A stretch of 64,000 bases of DNA from Bacteroidales bacterium (GTDB taxonomy: Bacteria; Bacteroidota; Bacteroidia; Bacteroidales; UBA932). The translations under genes were made by a program, and so were the position numbers. Positions 16,182-23,411 of the stretch are shown here, piece by piece (within the stretch, counting starts at the first letter, position 1; each line of letters opens with the position of its first letter). Location: positions 1 through 64,000 of the forward strand of contig JAHHQP010000001.1 in NCBI GenBank assembly GCA_020026355.1. The letters run 5' to 3'. Under the pieces are notes generated by a model. The model searched no databases, was not told where the DNA came from, and saw only the letters and a list, made by a program, of their open reading frames with translations.

Positions 16182-16601
16182 TTATTCTACATAGTCTCTA
16201 CGTACTACAAATTTTGTAGTCACAGGAAGTTTCTGCGCGCCGAGACGAAGTGCCTCTTTCGCTACCTCCATCGGAACACCCTCAGCCTCGATCAGGATAC
16301 GTCCTGGAGTTACAGGGCAAACGAATCCCTCCGGATTACCCTTACCTTTACCCATTCGGACTTCGGCAGGTTTCTTGGTATATGGCTTGTCAGGGAAGAT
16401 TCTGATCCAGATCTTACCTTCACGTTTCATGTGACGTGATACAGCCTGACGAGCTGCCTCAATCTGACGGCCGGTCAGCCAGCAATTTTCCAAGGTCTTG
16501 ATACCGAAAGAACCGAATGCAAGCTGGTTGCCTCTCTGGGCGAGACCTTTCATACGGCCTTTCTGCTGCCTTCTGAATTTTGTTTTCTTTGGTTGTAACA
16601 T
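16182..16601 (-). CDS. rplP: Ribosomal protein L16 (first gene of the split operon)
   Basis: Large-subunit protein contacting A-site tRNA. 139 aa with the start MLQPKKTKFRRQQKGRMKG and RIFPDKPYTKKPAEVRMGKG. In most bacteria rplP directly follows rpsC. Here rpsC ends about 10 kb away at 26472, and rplP opens its own transcription unit. A good promoter lies about 90 bp upstream of the start codon (16695-16724). Confidence 0.98.
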   Translation of the reverse strand: MLQPKKTKFRRQQKGRMKGLAQRGNQLAFGSFGIKTLENCWLTGRQIEAARQAVSRHMKREGKIWIRIFPDKPYTKKPAEVRMGKGKGNPEGFVCPVTPGRILIEAEGVPMEVAKEALRLGAQKLPVTTKFVVRRDYVE

Positions 16602-16694
16602 TGTTCTATTACTTTTTAATTAAAATATTTCGCAATATCCATAACTAATTGAGTTTCAGCTGGTTGGGCGGAGTTGTCCTCAATTATTGGGTTG

Positions 16695-16724
16695 CAAAGA
16701 TAGTAATTTTTTTTCAAATACAAA
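16695..16724 (-). promoter_or_regulatory. Promoter of the L16-L17 operon
   Basis: On the minus strand a TTTG (16721-16724) is separated by 18 bp from TATCTTTG (16695-16702), matching the Bacteroidota -33/-7 pattern. The predicted leader is about 90 nt. This supports independent transcription of the half-operon that starts at rplP. Confidence 0.65.
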
Positions 16725-16904
16725 TCTTTTTCGCACATTTTCGACACATTTTCGACCAAGCTCGCGAATACCTAAGTATTGCATTTTCACCGACTTATAG
16801 AAAGTGATGAAAAATATTGCCGTACATTTTGGACCAGCGCGGAAACGGGACTTCCGGAGCATTTTTCAAGCCCGGACGGAAAACGGAAATCCGGACCGAT
16901 TCAC

Positions 16905-16912
16905 TATATTTG
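16905..16912 (+). promoter_or_regulatory. -7 box of the DUF4294 gene (TATATTTG)
   Basis: Matches TAnnTTTG and ends 6 bases before the chosen ATG at 16919, giving an almost leaderless transcript. No clear -33 TTTG. Confidence 0.5.
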
Positions 16913-16918
16913 CAGAAT

Positions 16919-17590
16919 ATGAGAATCTTCTTTTCCATACTCGCCACTACACTCGCGCTGCTGCTCTCCGGAACAGCGGCCGCCGAGCCGTACACCCTGC
17001 TCCTTCTGCCGGAAAAGCAGGACACCAGCATCACCGAGGACGACGCGATCTATCTGGGAGAACTCCCCGAATCGCACATCTGGGAAAAGAAGCCACGGCA
17101 GAAAGGCCGCCAATGGAGAAAATACTATCGCCTCGTGCACAACTTCGCCAAGACCTATCCTTACGCACTGGCCGCGAAGAAGATCGTCGAAGAAGCCGAC
17201 AGGAACATTGAAGCAGAAGAATACAACAAGATTCAGCGCCAAAGATACATCAAGAAGATGCAGGACGAGCTCTTTGATCTCTTCGAGAAACCCCTGCGGA
17301 AGCTGACGGTCCGCCAGGGCGCCCTGCTGATGAAACTCATTGACCGGGAAGTAGGCCATTGCTCCTATGACATCATCCGCTTCTACAAAAGCAAGATGGC
17401 AGCAGGCTTCTGGCAAGGCGTGGCGAAGATCTTCGGTTCAGATCTGAAGAAACCGTACGACCCCGACGGCGAAGACAGAGCCACGGAGGAACTGGTCGAA
17501 AAATGGGAGAAAGGGGAATTCGAGGAACTGTACTACTCCATTTTCTGGGAAGAAGCCCCGAAGATCGACATCCCGTCGAAATACAGATAA
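16919..17590 (+). CDS. DUF4294 family exported protein
   Basis: About 223 aa from the ATG at 16919. A longer frame opens at 16817, but that start lies upstream of the predicted -7 box and the chosen start begins a clean signal peptide (MRIFFSILATTLALLLSGTA, cleavage near AEP). The mature part is charged and helical with the conserved-looking block KTYPYALAAKKIVEEAD and a C-terminal region rich in acidic and aromatic residues. It resembles the DUF4294 family of Bacteroidota, whose function is unknown. Its 3' end overlaps the convergent lpxH gene by 58 bp. Predicted periplasmic. Confidence 0.75.
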   Translation: MRIFFSILATTLALLLSGTAAAEPYTLLLLPEKQDTSITEDDAIYLGELPESHIWEKKPRQKGRQWRKYYRLVHNFAKTYPYALAAKKIVEEADRNIEAEEYNKIQRQRYIKKMQDELFDLFEKPLRKLTVRQGALLMKLIDREVGHCSYDIIRFYKSKMAAGFWQGVAKIFGSDLKKPYDPDGEDRATEELVEKWEKGEFEELYYSIFWEEAPKIDIPSKYR

Positions 17591-18279
17591 GGAGAGCGGT
17601 CCAGCCAGTCTTTCAGGACAATGAACTCCGCCCCCGTACTGAGCATCATGCGGACGTCGACATGATAATGGCCGAAAATGAAATAGTCCACCTTATGCTT
17701 ACGGGAGAAATCCTCCGCGAACTTCACCAGCGGCTCATCGGCACCACGGAAACGATATTCCTCATGACGAGCCAGCCGGTTTTTCCTGGACCAGCTGTTG
17801 CCGAAAGCGAAGGCGATGCGAGGATGCAGGAGACTGAAAAGGAACTGCAGCACTTTATTATAGAAAACCGCACGCAGGAAACGGTAGCCACGAGGCACCG
17901 GCCCCAAGCCATCCCCATGCCCCAGGCAGAAGACTTTTCCTCCGATCTCCACCAGGCAAGGCTGCATCAGCCGCTTCATGCCTAATTCTTCGAAATAATG
18001 ATAGGTCCAGACATCATGGTTGCCCTGGAAGAAATAAACCTCTACCCCGTCGTCCATCAGCCGTTGCAGGGCCGCAAATACCCGAATATAACCCTTCGGG
18101 ACAACGTCATGGTACTCATACCAGAAATCCCAGATATCTCCCAGGAGATACAAAGCCTTGGCATCGGAAGGAATACCGTTCAGAAAGGCCGCGAAGCGAC
18201 GCTCCCGATCTTCAGGATCATTGACCCGAAGACCGAGATGCACATCAGAAGCGAAATAGACAAGTTTCCTTTCTGCCAT
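17533..18279 (-). CDS. lpxH: UDP-2,3-diacylglucosamine diphosphatase, LpxH type
   Basis: Hydrolyses UDP-2,3-diacylglucosamine to lipid X in lipid A synthesis, at the inner face of the membrane. 248 aa calcineurin-like phosphoesterase with the metal-binding blocks FASDVHLG, LGDIWDFW, FQGNHDVW, GHGDG and FGHYHVD in order. It lies 12 bp downstream of uppP in an envelope-synthesis unit (ftsX-DUF3098-uppP-lpxH). The C-terminal codons overlap the convergent DUF4294 gene. A general UDP-sugar phosphoesterase is the alternative. Confidence 0.88.
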   Translation of the reverse strand: MAERKLVYFASDVHLGLRVNDPEDRERRFAAFLNGIPSDAKALYLLGDIWDFWYEYHDVVPKGYIRVFAALQRLMDDGVEVYFFQGNHDVWTYHYFEELGMKRLMQPCLVEIGGKVFCLGHGDGLGPVPRGYRFLRAVFYNKVLQFLFSLLHPRIAFAFGNSWSRKNRLARHEEYRFRGADEPLVKFAEDFSRKHKVDYFIFGHYHVDVRMMLSTGAEFIVLKDWLDRSPYLYFDGMSIFGASSQKME

Positions 18280-18291
18280 GATCCCTTAGAT

Positions 18292-19110
18292 TCAAGCGAA
18301 GATGAAAATGAGGATGGCCGCCATCAGACAGTAGAGCGCGAACCAGCTCAAGCGGGCACGTTTGACCAGCGCGATCATCACCTTGCAGGCCAGCAGACCA
18401 GAGACAAAGGCCGAAAGAAAGCCTAAGGCCAATGGAACCAGTCCGATGGAAGAGGAGGCGATCTCGCCGCCGACGACCTCAAGGAAAGCCTCTCCCAGAA
18501 TCGGGATCAGCACCATCAGGAAAGAAAACTGAGCCATGACCTCTCTGCGGACGCCGCAGATCAGTCCCGTGGAAATGGTCGTACCGGAGCGGGAAAGTCC
18601 CGGTATCACGGCAATGGCCTGACCGACACCGATCACGAAAGCCTGCCACCAGGAAATGCCGTTCCTTGCCGGTGCCTTGCGGGCCAGCCTCTCCTGATAT
18701 TTCGGGCGAGAAGCCAGATCAGAGAAGAACAGCAGCACAGCGGTCAGGATCAATGCTCCACCGACCAGCATGATGCCCCCCTCCTTGAAGAAGGAGGTCA
18801 ACGGATCCTTGAAGAAGACTCCGACGACGAACACCGGTATCATGGAGATGCCGATCTTCAGGACATAATCCATCTCATCATTGTTCTTGAAACGGAAAAA
18901 CCCTTTCAGAAGCTTCCAGATTTCCTTACGGAACACGACAATGGTACTCAGCACCGTTGCCGCATGCACTACCACGTCGAAAACCATATCTTCCGGAGCA
19001 TCCACTCCGAGCAATGTCCGTCCGATCTCCAGATGACCGCTGCTGCTGACAGGAAGAAATTCCGTCAAGCCCTGCACCAGTCCCAAGATCACCGCTTCAA
19101 GTTCATTCAT
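18292..19110 (-). CDS. uppP: Undecaprenyl-diphosphatase UppP (BacA)
   Basis: Dephosphorylates undecaprenyl pyrophosphate outside the inner membrane to recycle the lipid carrier of cell-wall synthesis. Confers bacitracin tolerance in other species. 272 aa with 7-8 hydrophobic helices. Catalytic signatures are present: GLVQGLTEFLPVSSSGH near the N-terminus and PGLSRSGTTIS in the second half. It lies 15 bp after the DUF3098 gene. Confidence 0.97.
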   Translation of the reverse strand: MNELEAVILGLVQGLTEFLPVSSSGHLEIGRTLLGVDAPEDMVFDVVVHAATVLSTIVVFRKEIWKLLKGFFRFKNNDEMDYVLKIGISMIPVFVVGVFFKDPLTSFFKEGGIMLVGGALILTAVLLFFSDLASRPKYQERLARKAPARNGISWWQAFVIGVGQAIAVIPGLSRSGTTISTGLICGVRREVMAQFSFLMVLIPILGEAFLEVVGGEIASSSIGLVPLALGFLSAFVSGLLACKVMIALVKRARLSWFALYCLMAAILIFIFA

Positions 19111-19125
19111 AGCTTCTGTCCTTTT

Positions 19126-19362
19126 CTATTTTTCATCCTTACCCTTGCCGCGCGCCCCCATGATCGCCACAATCTCGATGACGATGCCGCAGACGATGAC
19201 CACCGGTGCAGCCACCAATCTCCGGAAATCGAACATGTCGTAGTTGAACACTGCCGGATCATCGCTTCCTCCTCCGATCATGAGCAGGAAGCCGGCGACG
19301 ATGACAAGAAGTCCTGCCAGCAACAATCTGAGCCCCTTAGGGGTAATGGCCATATTATCCAT
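19126..19362 (-). CDS. DUF3098 family small membrane protein
   Basis: 78 aa with two predicted transmembrane helices (LLLAGLLVIVAGFLLMIGG and VAAPVVIVCGIVIEIVAIMG) and a basic C-terminus. The family is found in Bacteroidota between ftsX and uppP, exactly as here, with gaps of 3 and 15 bp. A role linked to cell division or wall synthesis is suggested by this context only. Confidence 0.88.
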   Translation of the reverse strand: MDNMAITPKGLRLLLAGLLVIVAGFLLMIGGGSDDPAVFNYDMFDFRRLVAAPVVIVCGIVIEIVAIMGARGKGKDEK

Positions 19363-19365
19363 AGA

Positions 19366-20244
19366 CTAAAAATATAATTCCGATTTCTTCAAAGAAACCA
19401 TTTTATTCACAGCAAAACAAGTCGCCAGCACACAGATCAGCACACCGGAGACGATGACGATCCCCATAACCAGCAGCAGGAGTTCCAGATGAAAGATCTG
19501 GAAAAGCTGCACGAACTGACTCTTCACATAGAAAAGCAGCCCGACCAGGACCATGATGGAAAGGAGCGACGCATAGACGCCCTGATAGACGGACTTCACC
19601 AGGAAAGGCTTCCGGATGAAAGCCTTGGTCGCACCGACCATCTGCATCGTATGGATAGTGAAACGGCAAGCGTAGATGCCGAGTCGCACCGTATTGTTTA
19701 TCAAGACAAAGGAAATGAAGAGCAGCAGTAGAATAAAGATGCCGATGAATAACGAGATCTTGCTGAGATTCGAGTTTAGCGAATCCACGAGCGACTCCTG
19801 ATAGATGACATCTTCCACCAACGGACTGGCGGAAATCGATGCGGCCACCTCCTTGATCTTCTCGTTGGAGACATACTCCGGTGTCAAGGTCAGATTCACC
19901 GAAATCGGTACCGGAGCATGCTCGAAGACAGCCAGAAAATCAGCCCCCATGAGCTCCGTCATCTCATCAATACCCTGCTCCCGAGAAATGAAGCGTGCGG
20001 TATGAACGAACGAGCAGGTATCCAGCACTCTCATGAAATCCACCGCTTCCGCCTCCGGAACTTCCTGATTCATGATCACTGCGATTTCAAGATTTTCCTT
20101 GAAGTAATCCGAGATGCCGCGGGCATTCACCAGCAGAAGGCTGCCGACGCCGACAAGCAGCAGCACGAGACTGATGCTGATCACCGAAGACAGCCAGGCA
20201 TTCGCCAGCCTTCTCGTCATCATTTTGCTTTCTACCTTTGCCAT
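19366..20244 (-). CDS. ftsX: Cell division protein FtsX
   Basis: Membrane subunit of the FtsEX complex that links division to peptidoglycan hydrolysis. 292 aa: one N-terminal helix, a periplasmic loop of roughly 120 residues, then three helices of the FtsX/MacB-type permease domain. Conserved stretch: VRLGIYACRFTIHTMQMVGA. ftsE is not next to it. First gene of the unit ftsX-DUF3098-uppP-lpxH. The divergent promoter region upstream is shared with the GT5-like gene. Confidence 0.92.
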   Translation of the reverse strand: MAKVESKMMTRRLANAWLSSVISISLVLLLVGVGSLLLVNARGISDYFKENLEIAVIMNQEVPEAEAVDFMRVLDTCSFVHTARFISREQGIDEMTELMGADFLAVFEHAPVPISVNLTLTPEYVSNEKIKEVAASISASPLVEDVIYQESLVDSLNSNLSKISLFIGIFILLLLFISFVLINNTVRLGIYACRFTIHTMQMVGATKAFIRKPFLVKSVYQGVYASLLSIMVLVGLLFYVKSQFVQLFQIFHLELLLLVMGIVIVSGVLICVLATCFAVNKMVSLKKSELYF

Positions 20245-20264
20245 ATGATAATCCCAATCGGCCT

Positions 20265-20272
20265 CAAAGATA
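20265..20272 (-). promoter_or_regulatory. -7 box of the ftsX operon (TATCTTTG)
   Basis: On the minus strand TATCTTTG matches the -7 consensus and lies 20 bp upstream of the ftsX ATG. Confidence 0.5.
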
Positions 20273-20294
20273 GTGAAATATCAAAAAAAATTAT

Positions 20295-20302
20295 TATCTT
20301 TG
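20295..20302 (+). promoter_or_regulatory. -7 box of the GT5-like/DUF4270 operon (TATCTTTG)
   Basis: TATCTTTG about 30 bp upstream of the start at 20332. It is divergent to the ftsX box, so the two face away from a shared 22-bp interval. Confidence 0.5.
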
Positions 20303-20331
20303 TTGAGATTTTGTCATTAAAATAAGGAATA

Positions 20332-21150
20332 ATGGGAGATTCAGTTAAAAGAGTTTTGTTTGTCAATTCGGAGATGTATCCATATCTGCCGGAAAGTAAA
20401 ATCGCCAATATCGGAAGATACCTTCCCCAAGGTATCCAGGAACGCAAGAAGGAGATCAGATCCTTCATGCCGAGATATGGTTGTATCAATGAACGGAAAA
20501 ACCAGCTTCATGAGGTCATCCGTCTTTCTGGAATGAATATCATCATCAACGACGTCGACAGACCTCTGGTCATCAAGGTAGCTTCCATTTCCGCAGCAAG
20601 GATGCAGGTCTATTTCATTGATAATGAAGACTATTTCCATCGTAAGCAGGTCTACTGCGACACGGACGGAAAATTCTTCGAAGATAACTCCGAAAGAGCG
20701 ATCTTCTTCGCCAGAGGCGTCCTTGAGACCGTAAAGAAGCTCAGATGGGCTCCTGATATCATCCATTGCCAGGGCTGGATCTCACAGGTCCTCCCGATCT
20801 ATCTGAAGAAAGCCTACGTCGACGATCCTATCTTCACGAACAGCAAGGTTGTCCTATCCATCTACGAAGACACTCCAACCGAGAATTTCGCATCTGATTT
20901 CAAGGAAAGGATCCTGTTCGGCGGAGTTACCGAGGAAGATGTCAAGATTCTGGAAGAACCGACAGGCGCCAACCTGGCGAAACTGGCGATCCAGTATTCC
21001 GACGGCGTCATCTTCGGTACCGACCGGATTGACCGGCAGATTCTGGACTACTGCTCAGCGAACGGAACCAAGACCCTCGCCTATGATGCGACCGCCTTGG
21101 AAGACGGTTCCTACATCGACCAATACAACAGTTTTTACGACGAATTATAA
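20332..21150 (+). CDS. Glycogen/starch synthase-like protein, N-terminal half only
   Basis: A 272-aa protein resembling the N-terminal Rossmann half of GT5 glycogen synthases: KRVLFVNSEMYPYLPESKIA at the start and APDIIHCQGWISQVLPIYL in the middle. The family KxGGL motif that binds ADP-glucose is replaced by KIANIG (about residues 23-28), and the C-terminal GT-B half with the second substrate motif is absent. The frame is not broken, so this is a stable short form rather than a fragment. Catalytic glycogen synthesis is unlikely. A binding or regulatory role is possible. It lies 2 bp upstream of the DUF4270 lipoprotein gene and is clearly co-transcribed with it. Confidence 0.8.
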   Translation: MGDSVKRVLFVNSEMYPYLPESKIANIGRYLPQGIQERKKEIRSFMPRYGCINERKNQLHEVIRLSGMNIIINDVDRPLVIKVASISAARMQVYFIDNEDYFHRKQVYCDTDGKFFEDNSERAIFFARGVLETVKKLRWAPDIIHCQGWISQVLPIYLKKAYVDDPIFTNSKVVLSIYEDTPTENFASDFKERILFGGVTEEDVKILEEPTGANLAKLAIQYSDGVIFGTDRIDRQILDYCSANGTKTLAYDATALEDGSYIDQYNSFYDEL

Positions 21151-21152
21151 GA

Positions 21153-22997
21153 ATGAATCCTAAATTTTTACGCAGAGTTGCCATCGGTGCGACACTGCTG
21201 ATCTCTGCAGCCTCCTGCGTCAGGATCGACGAGCATCTGGGAGAGAACTTCATTCCGGACAATCAGAAATGGAATGTGTTTTCCGCAGAAAGAGCGCTCA
21301 AGGACATCCGGCTGGCAGAGTCAGACAAGCTTTCCGGCTACAACAACTATCATATCACCATCGGTTCGGTCAATGACGGGAAAGGGAACTATGTCCATGC
21401 CGGTTCCTCCTTCACGCTGGTACCTGCTGACAGTTCATGGCTGGATTTCGGTCAGAACACCAGAGTCCGTCAGTTCCATGTTTCCGCAGTCTGTGATACC
21501 GTTTCCGCTTTCGATCAAAGCCAGAAACGCATGATCCAGAGCATCTATGTCTACCCGATGAAGAATCCACTGGATGACCAGAGTCTCTACGCCGGTTCCT
21601 TCAGCAAGAAAAGACCAGACGGCATGACCGGAGAAGAGTATTATGTAAATAAAGAGAGAATGATCGCCGTCGGCGTACCGACTTTCAACGGAAAGGACTC
21701 TCTCTCCTTCGATCTTCAGCCGGAATGGGCGATGGAATACATCGAGAAGATGAAGAATCTTACAGAAAAACAGCGCGATTCCCTGGAACTTTTCACGAAC
21801 GAGCTGCCGGGCATCTATCTGGAGACCGACAGACAGACCGCAGCCGGAGGAAGAATCAACATGTTCAATGTCGACCTCCAGTTCAAGGATGGCTACATCA
21901 TCACCGGAAACTATGCTGAACTCAAGATCACTGCCGACTACGGCAGCGAGGAGAAAGGTAATCTCCGAAAAGACGTGGATACCTCCTTCATCTTCCTGAT
22001 CGGTCCGGTCGCTTTCGCGCGGAATATGAGCGTTCCGGCACAGTGCGCCTTCAACGTCAAGAAAAGCAACGCCTTCGCAGGCATTCCTGCAGAAGACAAT
22101 TTCGGATATAAGGCCGGAGAAAAGATATCCATGAACGGCGGCATCGGCGTGAAACCGGTCATCAGAGGTCAGGAGATCTACAACCTGGTCGATGAGATGG
22201 TCACGGAAGCGATGCAGAAAGCCGGCGTTACAGACGAAGCTCAGCTGATCGAGGCCAAGAGAAAGGTCATCATCAACAGAGCGACCCTCGTCATGCCTTA
22301 CGAAGAAAGCGAAGGATACAAGGAACTGGAAAGATACCCGGTGATCCTGAGTCCGATCGTCCGCCGCGAGACCAAAGACAAGAAAGACGAGAAAGACGAG
22401 AAGATCTATACTTCTTTCATAGGCATTACCGACTCCTCTGTGGAAAGCGAGAACAAAGGTGACATCAACCGATCCCTCTCTCAGTACCAGCCGGATGTCA
22501 GCTACCACGTACAGAAGCTGTACAACAAGGGACTTTCCGCAAAGATTGCTGATCCGGACACCGTCTTCAACTATGCCGACTATGACGTCTGGCTGATGTT
22601 CATGCATCTGGAGAAGAAGACGATCAGTCAGGCACGACCGAACAACACCATCAACGGGCTCCCATATGAAGCTTTCTACAACAGCATGATGTACGACCCA
22701 TATTACGGTGGATACGGCTACGGTGGATACGGCTACGGCGGTTACGGCGGATATGGCGGCTACGGTTACGGTGGATATGGACCTTACGGCTATGGCTACG
22801 GCAACATGTACAGCTATGCCATGATGCAGCAGATGATGAACCAGAACGGCAAACCGCAGGAAAAGTCCTCCATGGAGGTGGATAAGGATCGCTGGTACGA
22901 CTGCACGCTCAACGGTCCGGAAACGATCGGGAAACGTGTTCCTAAGTTGAAAGTCGTCTTCTCCCTGCCTGGCAACCTGAGCAAGAACAAGAAATAA
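21153..22997 (+). CDS. DUF4270 family lipoprotein with Gly-Tyr-rich tract
   Basis: 614 aa. The N-terminus is a lipoprotein signal with lipobox ISAASC (Cys22), so the mature protein is anchored in the outer or inner membrane. The body matches the DUF4270 family of Bacteroidota, function unknown. Near residues 514-552 it carries a run of GYG/GGYG units flanked by YDPYY and MYSYAMM. This is unlike the rest of the protein and looks like an inserted low-complexity loop. A hydrophobic and then charged tail follows (KVVFSLPGNLSKNKK). Second gene of a two-gene unit, followed by a strong terminator. Confidence 0.85.
   Translation: MNPKFLRRVAIGATLLISAASCVRIDEHLGENFIPDNQKWNVFSAERALKDIRLAESDKLSGYNNYHITIGSVNDGKGNYVHAGSSFTLVPADSSWLDFGQNTRVRQFHVSAVCDTVSAFDQSQKRMIQSIYVYPMKNPLDDQSLYAGSFSKKRPDGMTGEEYYVNKERMIAVGVPTFNGKDSLSFDLQPEWAMEYIEKMKNLTEKQRDSLELFTNELPGIYLETDRQTAAGGRINMFNVDLQFKDGYIITGNYAELKITADYGSEEKGNLRKDVDTSFIFLIGPVAFARNMSVPAQCAFNVKKSNAFAGIPAEDNFGYKAGEKISMNGGIGVKPVIRGQEIYNLVDEMVTEAMQKAGVTDEAQLIEAKRKVIINRATLVMPYEESEGYKELERYPVILSPIVRRETKDKKDEKDEKIYTSFIGITDSSVESENKGDINRSLSQYQPDVSYHVQKLYNKGLSAKIADPDTVFNYADYDVWLMFMHLEKKTISQARPNNTINGLPYEAFYNSMMYDPYYGGYGYGGYGYGGYGGYGGYGYGGYGPYGYGYGNMYSYAMMQQMMNQNGKPQEKSSMEVDKDRWYDCTLNGPETIGKRVPKLKVVFSLPGNLSKNKK
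22700..22815 (+). repeat. In-frame Gly-Tyr coding repeat
   Basis: Tandem imperfect units of the type GGA-TAC-GGC-TAC / GGC-GGT-TAC encode GGYGYGGYG repeats inside the DUF4270 lipoprotein. The codons vary (GGA, GGC, GGT; TAC, TAT), so the array has been kept for its amino acids and is not a very recent DNA slippage product. Confidence 0.8.
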
Positions 22998-23020
22998 GGC
23001 AAGACAGCCTATAAAAGACC

Positions 23021-23060
23021 AGCCGGTTCAATCAATGATTGAACCGGCTGATTTTATTTA
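23021..23060. terminator. Terminator after the DUF4270 gene, between convergent genes
   Basis: A 14-bp perfect stem (AGCCGGTTCAATCA / TGATTGAACCGGCT, 1-nt centre) at 23021-23049 is followed by GATTTTATTT. It ends the plus-strand unit, and in reverse lies just past the acpP stop. Confidence 0.85.
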
Positions 23061-23075
23061 AAAGATCTGATAGAC

Positions 23076-23312
23076 TTACTTGATCTTTTCCTCGATGTAC
23101 TTGATCGCATCACCTACAGTAGAAATGCTTTCGCTCGCATCATCAGGGATACTGATTTCAAACTTCTTCTCGAATTCCATGATCAAATCCACGATATCGA
23201 GAGAATCTGCACCGAGATCATTTGTGAAACTTGCTGTATCAGTTACCTCAGACTCGTCAACGCCCAATTTCTCGACGATGATAGCCTTTACTTCTTCTGC
23301 TACGTTTGCCAT
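23076..23312 (-). CDS. acpP: Acyl carrier protein
   Basis: Carries fatty-acyl intermediates on a phosphopantetheine arm. 78 aa, acidic, with the attachment motif GADSLDIVDLIM (Ser of DSL is the modification site). Normal length. fabF, which often follows acpP, is not here. Instead the gene ends against a convergent lipoprotein gene. It lies 99 bp downstream of uvrC and may have its own promoter. A weak TTAATTTG is seen at 23377-23384 on the minus strand. Confidence 0.97.
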   Translation of the reverse strand: MANVAEEVKAIIVEKLGVDESEVTDTASFTNDLGADSLDIVDLIMEFEKKFEISIPDDASESISTVGDAIKYIEEKIK

Positions 23313-23411
23313 AATAAATGAATTTAATTAATAATATAATTGTTATTTTATAAACTTTATCAGCATAAAATCTTTGCAAATTAAAACAAAAAATACGAGA
23401 AAAAAAAGAAT

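Larger units (their letters stand above)
16602..16918. other. Non-coding divergent region between rplP and the DUF4294 gene
   Basis: 317 bp without a gene. It holds the rplP promoter (16695-16724) and the -7 box of the DUF4294 gene (16905-16912). The middle has a short tandem repeat (ACATTTTCG twice, about 16735-16755) and a small palindrome (AATAC-CTAA-GTATT, about 16767-16780). No RNA gene was recognised. Confidence 0.6.

Noticed and set aside
16817..16918. Longer N-terminus for the DUF4294 protein
   Set aside because: The extra 34 residues precede a clean signal peptide and lie upstream of a predicted -7 box, so they are probably not translated.
22700..22815. Repeat array considered as CRISPR or non-coding satellite
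   Set aside because: The units are imperfect, in frame and inside a conserved reading frame. There are no spacers of constant length.
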